A stretch of DNA of 64,000 nt from Vibrio ostreicida (GCF_013074385.2 NZ_JABEYA020000007.1:62001-126000), one strand, 5' to 3'; positions 17,639 to 28,114 are shown, counted from the first letter of the stretch. Numbers and translations are program-made. The notes: generated by a model not told the origin, from the letters alone.

Positions 17639-18679
17639 ATGGATATTCTATTTCAACCCGCCGAGCTCAACAACACTATCACACTCAGCAATCGCATTAT
17701 TATGGCTCCCCTAACCCGATGCATGGCTGATGACGCTTTGGTGCCGACCAAAGCCATGGTTGATTACTATGCGCGTCGAGCCGACACCGGCTTGATCATT
17801 AGTGAGGCAACCATCATACGACCTGATGGGCAAGGCTACCCTAATACTCCGGGCATTTACACTAGCGAACAGATCCTTGGTTGGCGAAAGGTCACTGATG
17901 CGGTCCACAGCAAAGGTGGTAAAATCTTTGTTCAGCTGTGGCATACCGGCCGCGTCGCCCACCCTTACTTTTTCGATGGTGATTTTGTTTTGGCTCCTTC
18001 TGCCCTTGCTATTAAAGGGACAGTTCCACGAATGCGTGAATTAGAATATACGTTACCAAAACCTGCCACTGGGGAAGAGATAGAGCAACTCGTAAAGGAT
18101 TACAAACAAGCCGCGATCAATGCAATGGAAGCGGGATTTGATGGCGTGGAAATACACGGAGCAAATGGCTACTTGATCGATCAGTTTCTCCACTTTAGCA
18201 GTAACCAGCGTAATGATGAATTTGGCGGCAGCCCCGAAAATATGGCCCGTTTTCCACTTCAGGTAATCGATGCCGTCATTGATGCCATTGGCCAAGACAG
18301 AACCGCATTGCGTCTCTCTCCAGGGGCCTACTTTAATATTGACGAAGACCCTCAAGATCGTCAGGTGTTTGATTACTTACTTCAGCAACTAGAAACCCGA
18401 GATATCGCCTATCTTCACGTTGGCGTTTTTGACGATAGTTTGGCATTTGAATACCTCGGAGGCACAGCCTCTGAGTACATACGCACGCACTACAGCAAAA
18501 CACTCATGGGAGTAGGTGGTTTTACGCCTGAAACGGGCAGCCAAGCATTGCACGAAGGTCGGTTTGATTTACTGGCAATAGGTAGGCCATTGATCGCAAA
18601 TCCTGATTACGTTGCTAAAATCAAACAAGGCTCAGAACTCACTCGTTACTCCGACGAAATGCTCGCCGAACTGTACTGA
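17639..18679 (+). CDS. Old Yellow Enzyme family alkene reductase (NemA-like)
   Basis: 346 residues with an FMN-binding TIM barrel. Landmarks: IIMAPLTRC (residues ~21-29), QLWHTGRV near 100, FDGVEIHGANGYLIDQFL (His and Asn that bind substrate) near 173, and GVGGFTPETG, RPLIANPDYV at the C-terminal phosphate site. It reduces activated C=C bonds and often nitro or electrophilic compounds with NAD(P)H. A good GAAGGAAC ribosome site precedes the ATG. Regulated by the adjacent TetR repressor through the three operators. The usual catalytic Tyr after the His-Asn pair was not checked by alignment. Confidence 0.93.
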   Translation: MDILFQPAELNNTITLSNRIIMAPLTRCMADDALVPTKAMVDYYARRADTGLIISEATIIRPDGQGYPNTPGIYTSEQILGWRKVTDAVHSKGGKIFVQLWHTGRVAHPYFFDGDFVLAPSALAIKGTVPRMRELEYTLPKPATGEEIEQLVKDYKQAAINAMEAGFDGVEIHGANGYLIDQFLHFSSNQRNDEFGGSPENMARFPLQVIDAVIDAIGQDRTALRLSPGAYFNIDEDPQDRQVFDYLLQQLETRDIAYLHVGVFDDSLAFEYLGGTASEYIRTHYSKTLMGVGGFTPETGSQALHEGRFDLLAIGRPLIANPDYVAKIKQGSELTRYSDEMLAELY

Positions 18680-18736
18680 TCACTCAAGATAATGGGGGCC
18701 CAATGCTAAGGCCCTCTTTAAGAAGAAAGAATAAAA

Positions 18737-18764
18737 AAAGCCCTAGACGATGGTCTAGGGCTTT
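18737..18764. terminator. Bidirectional terminator between the OYE gene and the tRNA cluster
   Basis: A 12-bp perfect stem (AAAGCCCTAGAC / GTCTAGGGCTTT) with a 4-nt loop, flanked by an A-run and T-rich sequence. It can end the OYE transcript and, in the other direction, the pgsA-tRNA transcript. Confidence 0.88.
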
Positions 18765-18772
18765 CAATATTG

Positions 18773-18848
18773 TGGAGCGACACACGAGGTTCGAACTCGT
18801 GACCTCAACCTTGGCAAGGTTGCGCTCTACCAACTGAGCTAGTGTCGC
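18773..18848 (-). tRNA. tRNA-Gly (GCC)
   Basis: 76 nt with an encoded CCA. The minus strand folds as a cloverleaf with acceptor GCGACAC/GTGTCGC, anticodon stem CAACC/GGTTG and loop TTGCCAA, and the T-arm GTTCGAACC. Identical to the copy at 19014-19089. Confidence 0.97.
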
Positions 18849-18864
18849 ATTATATAAGGTTAGA

Positions 18865-18951
18865 TGGTGCCCCGGGCCGGACTTGAACCGGCACAGCGCG
18901 AACGCCGAGGGATTTTAAATCCCTTGTGTCTACCAATTCCACCACCAGGGC
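18865..18951 (-). tRNA. tRNA-Leu (UAA)
   Basis: 87 nt, class II tRNA with a long variable arm (CGGCGTTCGCGCTG) and encoded CCA. Anticodon stem AGGGA/TCCCT encloses TTTAAAA, giving anticodon TAA. Corresponds to leuZ in the E. coli pgsA-glyW-cysT-leuZ order. Confidence 0.97.
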
Positions 18952-19013
18952 ACACAAATCTAAATTTGTGATGGAGACACCATCTGGATACTAAACTGTT
19001 AATATCCTAAAAC

Positions 19014-19089
19014 TGGAGCGACACACGAGGTTCGAACTCGTGACCTCAACCTTGGCAAGGTTGCGCTCTACCAACTGAGCTAGTGTCGC
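19014..19089 (-). tRNA. tRNA-Gly (GCC), second copy
   Basis: 76 nt, base-for-base identical to 18773-18848, so a recent or gene-converted duplicate flanking the tRNA-Leu gene. Confidence 0.97.
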
Positions 19090-19092
19090 AAA

Positions 19093-19166
19093 TGGAGGCG
19101 CGTCCCGGAGTCGAACCGAGGTCCACGGATTTGCAATCCGCTGCATAGCCACTCTGCCAACGCGCC
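19093..19166 (-). tRNA. tRNA-Cys (GCA)
   Basis: 74 nt with CCA. Acceptor GGCGCGT/ACGCGCC, anticodon stem CGGAT/ATCCG with loop TTGCAAA-type giving anticodon GCA. First tRNA after pgsA, matching the Cys/Gly/Leu cluster of other gamma-proteobacteria. Confidence 0.97.
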
Positions 19167-19398
19167 TTACTTGTCCCAGAAGCCAAACTCTATGTTTACC
19201 TTCCTCTTGGGTACGGAGAGAATTGTACGGATTCGGACTACTGAGTCAACCCTATTTTTAATTTTTTGAATCGTTTGTCTAATTAACACTCAAAACCTTC
19301 CAATTTTCTCAGTTTACTATCAGAAATCGTTAGATTTTAACTAAGTAAACAAGCAAAAACTGAGGCTAGGAGTAGCATACGGCCTAGGCTGATTTGGT

Positions 19399-19956
19399 TT
19401 AATGATGTTCTTCATTAAGTAAATCATCTTTTGCGGCAAGGAGGTACTGCGCCATAGACCAATAGGTCAGCACAGTTGCAATATACAGCGTCGCGTAGCC
19501 AAGCCAGACCATCCAATCGTCGTATCGCCAGATAAGGACCCAAAGAGCAAACATTTGGCTAAGCGTTTTTACTTTGCCCACCCAAGAAACCGCAACGCTG
19601 GCTCGTTTGCCAATTTCAGCCATCCACTCTCGAAGCGCAGAAATGATGATTTCGCGTGCAATCATGGTGACCGCAGGAATAGTGATCCAGATAGAATGGT
19701 AATATTCCGTGACCAAAATAAGCGCTGTTGCCACCAAAACTTTATCCGCAACCGGATCAATAAAAGCGCCAAAACGGGAAGTTTGACCTAGCTTTCTCGC
19801 AAGCATTCCGTCCAGCCAGTCAGTAAACCCTGCAACCCAGAATACCATTGCTGCCGCAAATGGTGACCAACTGTATGGCAGGTAAAAAACCACGACAAAT
19901 ACTGGAATAAGGAAAAGTCGTAACAAAGATAAAATGTTAGGGATATTTAAACGCAT
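19399..19956 (-). CDS. pgsA: CDP-diacylglycerol-glycerol-3-phosphate 3-phosphatidyltransferase
   Basis: 185 residues from ATG 19956 ([14 protein letters not shown]), the usual PgsA start; an upstream ATG would add 16 residues. The CDP-alcohol phosphotransferase motif is complete, [13 protein letters not shown]...[10 protein letters not shown] at residues ~43-69, with about five membrane helices. It makes phosphatidylglycerol phosphate for membrane PG and cardiolipin. Lies 28 nt or more after uvrC and upstream of the tRNA cluster, the same order as in E. coli. Confidence 0.96.
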   Translation of the reverse strand: MRLNIPNILSLLRLFLIPVFVVVFYLPYSWSPFAAAMVFWVAGFTDWLDGMLARKLGQTSRFGAFIDPVADKVLVATALILVTEYYHSIWITIPAVTMIAREIIISALREWMAEIGKRASVAVSWVGKVKTLSQMFALWVLIWRYDDWMVWLGYATLYIATVLTYWSMAQYLLAAKDDLLNEEHH

Positions 19957-20032
19957 ATTTATTGGGGCTCTTATCGTTTGCGTATTGCTCTGTTCACTGC
20001 TCAAACAGGGCTCTTATGGTGCGGGATTTTTC

Positions 20033-21865
20033 CTATTGTTTCAATGCTTGATAAATATTTTCTGCTAAAGAAACACTGATGCCAGGCACTTTAGCGATTT
20101 CTTCTACCGTTGCGCGCTGAAGTTCCCGCAATCCCCCCATGTATTTAAGCAAGGACTGACGACGCTTAGGCCCAACTCCTTCGATCCCTTCTAACACACT
20201 GGTTTTTCGAGTTTTTCCACGCTTTGCTCTATGACCTGCTATCGCGTGATTATGACTTTCATCACGAATATGTTGCATTAAATGCAGAGCCGGAGCGTCA
20301 CTGGGGAGATGAAACTCCTCGCCATCGGACGAGAGTAATGTTTCCAACCCGGGCTTTCGGGTGACACCTTTCGCAATACCAATCAAACGAGGTCGTTTAG
20401 GCCAATCTATCCAGTATCGGGTGATAATCTCCAATGCTCGGTTCAGTTGCCCTTTACCACCATCAATAAACACGATATCTGGTATTTTGTCCACCTCAAG
20501 CTGTTTAGAGTACCTACGGTCCAATGCCTGTGCCATCGCGGCATAGTCGTCACCACCTGTAATACCGCTGATATTATAGCGGCGATACTCTTGCTTAACT
20601 GGGCCTTCATGATTGAACACTACGCAAGAAGCTATTGTACTTTCCCCCATAGTGTGAGAGATATCAAAACATTCCATGCGCCCAATCGGATCCATAGCCA
20701 ATACGTCACCAAGCTCTTTGAAACGCTGAGAAATGGTCATCTTATGATTAATTTTTGTGGTAATTGCACTTAAGGCATTGGTGTTTGATAGCTTAAGGTA
20801 GCGTCCACGCATGCCCTTTGGACTTATATGAAATTGAATATTGCGGCCAGCAATATCACTCAAAGCTTGCCCTAAGGATGGCAAGTCATCGAATAAAGAA
20901 TCGTTGATGACAATCCTGCCTGGAATGGTACGAGATTCATTATGATTGAGATAATACTGTGTTAGAAAACTGCTAAACACCTCTTTCTGATTCGTTTGAT
21001 TTGGTATTTTAGGAAAATGACTGCGGCTTCCTAAAATCTTACCCTGACGTATCATCAAAATATGAATACAAGCGACGCCCTTTTCTTGCGCAAATCCCAA
21101 TACATCCATCTCCTCTTGCGAGTTATCACAAACGGACTGTTGTTCCTGAACGCGCCGAATCGCCTGTATTTGGTCTCTTAAAACCGCAGCGTCCTCAAAC
21201 CTAAGTGACGCACTGGCCGCTTCCATTTTTTCTACCAACATAGTCAGTACTTGTTGATCTTTTCCCTGCAGAAATAAGCGTACTAAATCCACCAGTTCAG
21301 TGTAATCTTCATCAGAAATAAGCCCACTGACACAAGGTCCAGCACAACGACCAATTTGATACATTAAACAAGGGCGAGTGCGATTCCGATACACCGTATC
21401 TTCACATTGCCTTACAGAGAAAATTTTTTGAATGAGGTGTAAGGTTTCCCGAACCGCACCCGAATCAGGATAAGGTCCAAAGTACTCGCCTTTGCGCTTT
21501 TTTGCCCCTCTGTGCATTGATAACCTTGGATGCACGTGTCCGCTGATAAAAATATAAGGATAGGATTTATCGTCACGCAACAAGACGTTGTACTTAGGAA
21601 GGTATTGCTTTATGTAGTTATGCTCAAGAATCAATGCTTCCGTTTCAGTGTGCGTAACGGTCACATCGATTTTGGCGATATTACTGACTAAGGCTTGAGT
21701 TTTTTCACTGTCAACTTTACGACGAAAATAACTGGAAAGGCGTTTTTTGAGATCTTTCGCTTTACCCACATATATGATCACAGCCTCAGCGTTATACATC
21801 CTGTATACACCGGGCTGATTAGTCACCGTGCGCAAAAAAGAAACCGAGTCAAACGTCGTATTCAC
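20033..21865 (-). CDS. uvrC: Excinuclease ABC subunit C
   Basis: 610 residues. GIY-YIG nuclease at the N-terminus (QPGVYRMY...[15 protein letters not shown], residues ~17-50), a UVR domain near 205-235 ([20 protein letters not shown]), the C-terminal RNase H-like nuclease ([19 protein letters not shown] near 400) and tandem helix-hairpin-helix motifs ([31 protein letters not shown]). It makes the dual incision in nucleotide excision repair with UvrB. Its ATG touches the stop of uvrY, the classic uvrY-uvrC pairing. Confidence 0.97.
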   Translation of the reverse strand: MNTTFDSVSFLRTVTNQPGVYRMYNAEAVIIYVGKAKDLKKRLSSYFRRKVDSEKTQALVSNIAKIDVTVTHTETEALILEHNYIKQYLPKYNVLLRDDKSYPYIFISGHVHPRLSMHRGAKKRKGEYFGPYPDSGAVRETLHLIQKIFSVRQCEDTVYRNRTRPCLMYQIGRCAGPCVSGLISDEDYTELVDLVRLFLQGKDQQVLTMLVEKMEAASASLRFEDAAVLRDQIQAIRRVQEQQSVCDNSQEEMDVLGFAQEKGVACIHILMIRQGKILGSRSHFPKIPNQTNQKEVFSSFLTQYYLNHNESRTIPGRIVINDSLFDDLPSLGQALSDIAGRNIQFHISPKGMRGRYLKLSNTNALSAITTKINHKMTISQRFKELGDVLAMDPIGRMECFDISHTMGESTIASCVVFNHEGPVKQEYRRYNISGITGGDDYAAMAQALDRRYSKQLEVDKIPDIVFIDGGKGQLNRALEIITRYWIDWPKRPRLIGIAKGVTRKPGLETLLSSDGEEFHLPSDAPALHLMQHIRDESHNHAIAGHRAKRGKTRKTSVLEGIEGVGPKRRQSLLKYMGGLRELQRATVEEIAKVPGISVSLAENIYQALKQ

Positions 21866-22509
21866 TACAACGTCTCGGTGTTTAACATTCCATGACGAAT
21901 AGCGAGATGAGTCAGCTCAACATCACCACTAATATCCAGTTTGCTGAACAAGCGATAACGATAGCTATTAACCGTTTTAGGGCTGAGATTGAGTTGCTCA
22001 GAGATGTCTGTCACTTTCTGACCTTTTGTAATCATCATCATGATCTGCAACTCACGCTCAGAGAGATCGGCGAATGGGTTTTCAGAAGCTGGTGAGAACT
22101 GACTTAAAGCCATTTGCTGAGCAATCTCTGGAGAAATATAGCGTTGACCGCTATTCACCACACGAATCGCGTTGACCATTTCATCTGGCCCTGCTCCTTT
22201 AGTCAGGTAGCCAGACGCTCCTGCCTGCATCACTTTAGTCGGAAACGGATTCTCCGTATGAACAGTTAACACGATAATTTTCAAATCTGGGTTGAAACGC
22301 AGGATCTTCTTGGTGGCTTCCAAGCCACCAATACCCGGCATATTCATATCCATCAAAATGACATCAGCATGATTGCCTCGACACCACTTCGTGGCGTCTT
22401 CACCGCTTTCAGCTTCCCCTGCTACGTTCATTCCACGGACGTCTTCAATAATACGTCGTATCCCTGTGCGAACCAGCTCGTGATCATCTACAAGGAAAAC
22501 ACTTATCAA
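21865..22509 (-). CDS. uvrY: Response regulator UvrY/VarA/GacA
   Basis: 214 residues: receiver domain with DD at residues 8-9, phospho-acceptor MDMNMPG (D54) and the K at LTKGAG near 105, then a LuxR/FixJ-type helix-turn-helix ([39 protein letters not shown]). Known as VarA in Vibrio, it responds to the BarA/VarS kinase and activates the CsrB-type small RNAs. Located directly upstream of uvrC, as in most gamma-proteobacteria. Confidence 0.96.
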   Translation of the reverse strand: MISVFLVDDHELVRTGIRRIIEDVRGMNVAGEAESGEDATKWCRGNHADVILMDMNMPGIGGLEATKKILRFNPDLKIIVLTVHTENPFPTKVMQAGASGYLTKGAGPDEMVNAIRVVNSGQRYISPEIAQQMALSQFSPASENPFADLSERELQIMMMITKGQKVTDISEQLNLSPKTVNSYRYRLFSKLDISGDVELTHLAIRHGMLNTETL

Positions 22510-22956
22510 ACTTGTATCTCCACACTTTTAAATTTTGGCTCTACACCCACTCTAGCCAGTGGACGTTTCATTAATGTGCATTCTAACTCAAATTGCACCG
22601 TTTTCTTACCCTGAATATGTGCTCAAACGCAAACTTTAGCAAGTACTTATTTTTGTATCTGCTGTCACCCATGCAATAAACATAAAAATCAATAGCTTGT
22701 TAAGCAAATCATGAGTCTTACTTAAAGCATGGACATCCGCTCAAAAGCTCCCCAGATTCATTGTAATTATGAGTAATACGACTTAACTCTATCCACTAAA
22801 ATATGTACAGCCGCCGCTCCACTGAATTTCTTGGGTAATACAACCCATCATCGCGTTCTCGATAGGGATATCTATTATTAATCAATCTGCAGATTATGCT
22901 AAGCTGATGAGACGCAATATCAATGAACCTATCGTTTCCATTTCAGAGCAGTACTC
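22510..22956. other. Divergent promoter region of uvrY and polB
   Basis: 447 AT-rich bases with no credible gene. It must hold the uvrY and polB promoters. I looked for a LexA box (CTGT-N8-ACAG) in front of polB, since polB is SOS-induced in E. coli, and found only isolated half-sites such as TGTACAG near 22804-22810. Confidence 0.5.
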
Positions 22957-25320
22957 ATGTCTATTCAACACGGTTTTTTACTCACTCGACACGCTAGAGA
23001 TATTGCTGGCTCAACGCAAATCGATTTATGGTTAACCACAGACCAAGGGCCAGTAGCGTTGTCGATAACCGGTGAAAGACCTGTATTCTTTATTGCTCAA
23101 TCCGAGTTAGCTTCGGCGCAAAACATCGCAATCAGCGCCTCAATCTTTGCCGAAATCACCGCCCTACCTCTGCGGGATTTCAACGGTATAGAGGTGGCGG
23201 CGTGCTACTGTCGAACCGTAAAAGAAAGCCGATTATTAGTCCAAAGATTTAAAAACCAAGAGATCAATGTGTTGGAAGACGACATCCGTCTTGCTGATCG
23301 TTATCTGATGGAGCGCTTTATCAAGGGAGGGATTGCATTTACTGGAACGCAAAACACTCAGTCCAGCTTTACGCAATTCTCAAATGTTCGCTGCCGCCCA
23401 GACAACTACACCCCAAATATGAAGGTGGTCTCTCTTGATATCGAATGCTCAGAGAAAGGGATATTGTATTCAGTGGGGCTTGACAGTCCCATGGATAGCC
23501 GAGTCATTATGATAGGCAGACCAGAAATCGCGGAAACAAAAATTGACTGGGTTTCTACTGAGAAAGATCTTCTCATTGCCCTTTTAGCTTGGTTTGAAAA
23601 ATTTGACCCCGATATCATTATTGGCTGGAACGTTATTGATTTCGATTTTCGTTTGCTGCATAAACGAGCCGAATGGAATCAGATTAAACTCACGCTAGGG
23701 CGAGGAAAACAAGCCAGTTTCTTTCGCATATCAAAGACAACCAATCAGGCGTTTATTTCGATTCCCGGACGCGTTGTTATCGACGGTATCGATGCCTTAA
23801 AAACCGCCACCTACCATTTTAAAAGCTGGTCCTTGGAATCGGTTTCTCAGCAGCTACTCGGGGAAGGCAAACAAATTAATAATGTTCATGATCGCATGAA
23901 TGAGATCAACAATATGTTCAGGCGTGACAAACCTTCACTGGCAAAATACAACCTAAAGGATTGTATACTGGTTAATAAGATCTTCGACAGTACTGATTTA
24001 CTGGAATTTTCTATCGAGCGCTCAAGGTTAACTGGCATCGAATTAGATCGTGTCGGAGGCTCTGTCGCTGCCTTTACCAACCTCTATTTACCCCAAATCC
24101 ATCGGGCCGGCTACGTGGCCCCAAACCTCGATGCTCAAAACTGGGTCGCGAGTCCAGGGGGGTATGTCATGGATTCGGTACCCAATCTTTATGACTCGGT
24201 GCTGGTCCTTGACTTCAAAAGCCTTTACCCGTCGATAATACGCTCATTTCTTATTGACCCTTTGGGCTTGATTGAAGGGTTAAAGTTAGAAACGGGCAAA
24301 CTGGAACATCAAGCTGTAGAAGGTTTTAGAGGGGGTCAGTTCCATCGCCATCAACACTTTCTTCCAGACATGATTGAGACACTTTGGGCGGCAAGAGATA
24401 CAGCAAAGCGCAATAACGCCATGGCCTTTTCACAAGCGATCAAGATCATCATGAATTCATTTTATGGTGTCTTAGGTTCTTCAGGTTGCCGCTTTTTTGA
24501 TACACGGCTGGCATCAAGTATTACCATGCGTGGGCACGAAATCATGAAACAAACCAAACAGTTGATTGAAAGCCGTGGGTATCACGTTATTTATGGTGAT
24601 ACCGATTCAATCTTCGTCTCTCTAAACGGCCAGTGCTCGCAGAGAGAAGCCGACAAGATCGGGAATGACTTGGTTAACTATATCAACACGTGGTGGAACG
24701 AGCACCTCAAGGAGGTTTACAATCTTACTTCGATGTTGGAAATCGAATATGAAACCCATTATAAGAAGTTTCTTATGCCGACCATTCGCGGTCAAGAAAC
24801 GGGCTCGAAGAAGCGCTATGCTGGACTGGTTGGAGAAGGAAACGAAGAACAACTTGTTTTTAAAGGCCTAGAAAGTGCCCGTACAGATTGGACACCGCTC
24901 GCGCAGCGTTTCCAACATCAGCTCTATTCCATGATTTTCCGCAATCAGGACCCAAGTCATTACATCAGAGATATCGTCGAGCGGACCTCGTCAGGTGAAT
25001 TTGATGATGAACTCGTTTATCAAAAAAGGCTGAGAAGGCGATTGCATGACTATCAAAAAAACATCCCGCCTCAGGTTCGTGCAGCACGTTTAGCGGATGA
25101 AATCAACGGCCAACTTGGCCGCCCACTTCAATACCAGAATAAAGGCAATATCGAATATGTCATCACTCTGTCCGGTCCAGAACCCAAAGAGTACCGCCGA
25201 AGTGAAATCAACTATCAGCACTATATTGATAAGCAACTAAAGCCAGTTGCCGATGCTATTCTACCTTTTGTTGGTCTCGACTTTGCTTCTCTAAGTGAGC
25301 CACAACTCGGGCTATTCTAA
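22957..25320 (+). CDS. polB: DNA polymerase II (family B)
   Basis: 787 residues (E. coli 783). Exonuclease motif SLDIECSEKG near 157, GWNVIDFD near 224; polymerase motif A DFKSLYPSIIRSF near 418, motif B NSFYGVLGSSG near 505 and motif C YGDTDSIFVS near 546. It is the translesion and replication-restart polymerase. The protein ends LGLF, a plausible beta-clamp-binding tail. Single-gene transcript, divergent from uvrY. Confidence 0.97.
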   Translation: MSIQHGFLLTRHARDIAGSTQIDLWLTTDQGPVALSITGERPVFFIAQSELASAQNIAISASIFAEITALPLRDFNGIEVAACYCRTVKESRLLVQRFKNQEINVLEDDIRLADRYLMERFIKGGIAFTGTQNTQSSFTQFSNVRCRPDNYTPNMKVVSLDIECSEKGILYSVGLDSPMDSRVIMIGRPEIAETKIDWVSTEKDLLIALLAWFEKFDPDIIIGWNVIDFDFRLLHKRAEWNQIKLTLGRGKQASFFRISKTTNQAFISIPGRVVIDGIDALKTATYHFKSWSLESVSQQLLGEGKQINNVHDRMNEINNMFRRDKPSLAKYNLKDCILVNKIFDSTDLLEFSIERSRLTGIELDRVGGSVAAFTNLYLPQIHRAGYVAPNLDAQNWVASPGGYVMDSVPNLYDSVLVLDFKSLYPSIIRSFLIDPLGLIEGLKLETGKLEHQAVEGFRGGQFHRHQHFLPDMIETLWAARDTAKRNNAMAFSQAIKIIMNSFYGVLGSSGCRFFDTRLASSITMRGHEIMKQTKQLIESRGYHVIYGDTDSIFVSLNGQCSQREADKIGNDLVNYINTWWNEHLKEVYNLTSMLEIEYETHYKKFLMPTIRGQETGSKKRYAGLVGEGNEEQLVFKGLESARTDWTPLAQRFQHQLYSMIFRNQDPSHYIRDIVERTSSGEFDDELVYQKRLRRRLHDYQKNIPPQVRAARLADEINGQLGRPLQYQNKGNIEYVITLSGPEPKEYRRSEINYQHYIDKQLKPVADAILPFVGLDFASLSEPQLGLF

Positions 25321-25338
25321 TCGGTACAATAGACGTTG

Positions 25339-26106
25339 CTAGCCAATTTTGAACTCCGTCTTTTTGTACTGTTGAACTAACCATTCGCCAAACCCATCTA
25401 AGATGCCAATGACCGAGCGTTTGGCGATAACCCGTCCAGATAAAAGGATGCCCAGTCTTTCAATCTCAATTTTCTTTTCCGGAAAATAGCGTAGAAAGTG
25501 GCTCCCACATTCAATCGGATCGTCAAACCAATTTTTATCTTTGTACATGACAAGTGAGTAGCTTGCTCGAAGTAGTTTTTTCGCTATGATTTTCTGTGTT
25601 TTAATTTGCTCTTGCTCTGATGCAGAGCGAACGATGCGGTTTCGATAGACGGAGACCCAATCTTCCACATCCATATTCCAGTGCTTCGCGATTTCCCAAC
25701 TCGGCTCGTAGTCACCAAAACATTCAGATAGATCCTCACCGTACACACACACTGAGCAATGACGAAGCTGAAATCCCCACGAAAAAATGCTGTCTAAACT
25801 GGCAACGTCTTGAACTCGCGTATTTTTCAATGACACTTCAGTAATAAACGGATGAGACTTTTGAAAGCGCCATTTAATGGAATTAAACAACGTTGTTCTG
25901 GTGTCACTAAAACTCTCATGCGTCACCACAAGGACATCTAAGTTCGATACATTCGGCTTGCCTCGCTTGCGTGCGATGCTACCGTAAATGTAAATGCTAT
26001 GAAGATTGTCTGCGAGCCCTCCTTTAAGAAAAGTGACAAGATCATGGATGGCCGGCTGATACCGTTCCTGAAAAGGTTGTTTAGGGTCGATGACTGAAAG
26101 ATGCAT
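25339..26106 (-). CDS. Nucleotidyltransferase-domain protein
   Basis: 255 residues. The N-terminal ~110 residues have the polymerase-beta/MNT nucleotidyltransferase motif YGSIARKRG...SNLDVLVV (residues ~41-61); the expected second Asp of the DxD pair is replaced (LDVLV), so only one metal ligand is visible. The C-terminal helical half resembles the accessory region of aminoglycoside-type nucleotidyltransferases. Function unknown; may transfer NMP or be an inactive relative. Convergent with polB with an 18-nt gap. Confidence 0.7.
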   Translation of the reverse strand: MHLSVIDPKQPFQERYQPAIHDLVTFLKGGLADNLHSIYIYGSIARKRGKPNVSNLDVLVVTHESFSDTRTTLFNSIKWRFQKSHPFITEVSLKNTRVQDVASLDSIFSWGFQLRHCSVCVYGEDLSECFGDYEPSWEIAKHWNMDVEDWVSVYRNRIVRSASEQEQIKTQKIIAKKLLRASYSLVMYKDKNWFDDPIECGSHFLRYFPEKKIEIERLGILLSGRVIAKRSVIGILDGFGEWLVQQYKKTEFKIG

Positions 26107-26241
26107 TTCTTTGATAACAATATGTTTAGTCGTCAGATACCCTAATGTTCGCCTACAAGGTGATACGAATCAAGATATTCCTTCCGTCAGACACTATGTA
26201 TATAATACAGAGACTCGATTTGATATTAAGGAAATACCTGT

Positions 26242-26808
26242 ATGCCAAAGGCAAGTGAGCTAAAAAAAGGTTTTGCGATTGAATCTCAAGGCAAGACGCT
26301 GTTGATTAAAGACATTGAAATCACCACGCCTGGAGGTCGCGGAGGCGCAAAGATTTACAAGTTACGCTGCAATGAGCTTTCAACGGGCACACGAGTTGAT
26401 GAACGTTTCAAGTCAGATGATGTCGTAAACACGGTAGACATGCATAAACGTGGGGTTTCTTTCTCCTACATCGACGGAGACGAGTATATCTTTATGGACA
26501 CTGAAGATTACAGTCAATACACATTCAAGCGCGCGGAAATCGAGGATGATTTACTGTTGATCACTGAAGAAATTCAAGGTCTACACGCGATTATTGTCAA
26601 TGGTAATGCTGTTGGCTTAGAGCTTCCTGCTTCAGTCGAAATGGTGATTGAAGAAACAGATCCATCAATAAAAGGAGCTTCCGCGTCTGCACGCACCAAG
26701 CCAGCTCGCTTTTCTACTGGCCTAGCCGTTCAGGTGCCTGAGTATATTGCAACGGGTGATCGCATCATCATCAATACAGCAGAACGCAAATACATGAGTC
26801 GAGCTTAA
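26242..26808 (+). CDS. yeiP: Elongation factor P-like protein EfpL/YeiP
   Basis: 188 residues with the three EF-P domains. The KOW-like first domain carries TPGGRGGAKIY (residues ~30-40) with Arg at the tip, typical of the YeiP/EfpL subfamily, and the protein ends GDRIIINTAERKYMSRA. It helps ribosomes through polyproline-type stalls. Good AAGGAA ribosome site. Followed 2 nt later by the YciU gene. Confidence 0.95.
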   Translation: MPKASELKKGFAIESQGKTLLIKDIEITTPGGRGGAKIYKLRCNELSTGTRVDERFKSDDVVNTVDMHKRGVSFSYIDGDEYIFMDTEDYSQYTFKRAEIEDDLLLITEEIQGLHAIIVNGNAVGLELPASVEMVIEETDPSIKGASASARTKPARFSTGLAVQVPEYIATGDRIIINTAERKYMSRA

Positions 26809-26810
26809 TC

Positions 26811-27131
26811 ATGACTGAACTTATTTCATACGACGATACCATCGAAACCGCCTATGACATCTTTTTGGAAATGGCGCCAGACAGCCTAGAGCCCGCCGAC
26901 GTTATCATTTTTACAGCACAATTTGATGAACATGGTGCCGCTGAACTGGTTGAAATCGGAGACGATTGGTCTGAGGAGGTCGGCTTCGACGTGGATAAAA
27001 CACTCTATGCCGAAGTACGGATAGGACTGGTCAATGAAGACAATGATGTCTTGGATGACATTTTCGCAAGATTATTGATATGTCGTGACCCAAGTCAACA
27101 ATTTTGCCATATTCTTTGGAAGCGAGACTGA
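26811..27131 (+). CDS. yciU: YciU family acidic protein (DUF440)
   Basis: 106 residues, very acidic, ending CHILWKRD. Matches YciU by the segments TIETAYDIFLEMA.DSLEPADVI, AELVEIGDDWSEEVGFD and DIFARLLICRD. DUF440 proteins have been proposed as double-strand DNA mimics; the target here is unknown. Coupled to yeiP. Confidence 0.85.
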   Translation: MTELISYDDTIETAYDIFLEMAPDSLEPADVIIFTAQFDEHGAAELVEIGDDWSEEVGFDVDKTLYAEVRIGLVNEDNDVLDDIFARLLICRDPSQQFCHILWKRD

Positions 27132-27158
27132 AACGTCCAAATATAAGGAAAAATGACA

Positions 27159-27195
27159 GCTAAAAGACGAATCACGACCTTTTTCGTCTTTTAGC
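27159..27195. terminator. Long hairpin between yciU and ihfA
   Basis: A 12-bp perfect inverted repeat (GCTAAAAGACGA / TCGTCTTTTAGC) with a 13-nt loop, 27 nt after yciU and 57 nt after ihfA (convergent). It has a T-rich tail on the minus strand a few bases later. Probably terminates one or both transcripts. Confidence 0.6.
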
Positions 27196-27252
27196 CGCTT
27201 AGCATTTTCCAACGACAACGCAACCGCGTTTGGAGCAGAGAGTGCCTTCTCG

Positions 27253-27549
27253 TTAGTCTTTTAAGCCCGTCGTTTCTACGCGGGCTTTTAATTTCTGGCC
27301 TGGGCGAAAAGTAACCACGCGACGAGCACTGATTGGAATGTCTTCACCCGTTTTGGGGTTTCGACCTGGACGTTCGTTTTTCTCTCGAAGATCAAAGTTA
27401 CCAAAGCCAGACAGTTTTACCTGTTCGCCACTTTCCAGAGCCTTACGAATTTCTTCGAAAAACGCTTCAACCGTTTCCTTGGCATCCCGTTTACTGTATC
27501 CGAGCTTTTCAAACAGGTTTTCAGCCAAATCGGCCTTTGTGAGCGCCAT
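27253..27549 (-). CDS. ihfA: Integration host factor alpha subunit
   Basis: 98 residues from ATG 27549 ([17 protein letters not shown]), which follows a GAGGAAAG ribosome site. HU/IHF fold with the DNA-binding arm [21 protein letters not shown] (residues ~45-65) and [17 protein letters not shown]. Binds and bends DNA as a heterodimer with IhfB. It normally follows pheT; here it is 12 kb away on the far side of polB and efpL. Confidence 0.96.
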   Translation of the reverse strand: MALTKADLAENLFEKLGYSKRDAKETVEAFFEEIRKALESGEQVKLSGFGNFDLREKNERPGRNPKTGEDIPISARRVVTFRPGQKLKARVETTGLKD

Positions 27550-27669
27550 AAAACTTTCCTCAAAGCTGTATTTAACATTGCTGCCAAAACGGCAGCGCCA
27601 AAGCATTTTGTCCAGCCAATCAACAACATATCGGCTTTACTTGGGAAAGTGTATGCCAACCTTATGATT

Positions 27670-28114
27670 TTCGCCAACTTTTTTATTAATTGAACGCAAA
27701 ATAACCCGTAAAATCAGCACTATAGAGCAGTTTCAATTTAGAATATTACCTCCGGATAACGCTAGTATTAGTCAAAACCTCAAAAGATTTATCTATATTT
27801 TTGAATATAAATCGAATGATATTCCCATTTAATGACAAAAAAGTTAATACCTTAAATCACTTAAAATCTTCAGGGAATCTCGTTCAGTCACCGCCCATTT
27901 GTGGGCAACTTGTCCAAAAGACTCAGAACAAGGCCGTATCGCCCGTTGACACACTTGAATAATGAACCTATTTCATCGCACTGTCTTTTGGGGCACAAGT
28001 CTTTCACTAGAAGGCTCCAACTTTGGCACTCATTATGCTTAAGCAAACAAAGTGGCAAAATTTTGTCTTGCCGCATTCAGGCCTTAGGGCCTGTCAAGTT
28101 AATGGAGGCTGTTT
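27670..28114. other. Intergenic region upstream of ihfA and the GemA-like gene
   Basis: 445 bases with no convincing gene on either strand. It contains the ihfA promoter region (AT-rich around 27690-27850) and a small GCCTTAGGGC hairpin at about 28080-28090. A GGAGG ribosome site at its right edge serves the next gene. Confidence 0.5.

Noticed and set aside
18773..19166. tRNA cluster as an integration site
   Set aside because: Flanking genes are core and there is no partial tRNA duplicate with mobile genes; the second tRNA-Gly is full length.
22800..22956. LexA box in front of polB
   Set aside because: Only half-sites were found; no CTGT-N8-ACAG.
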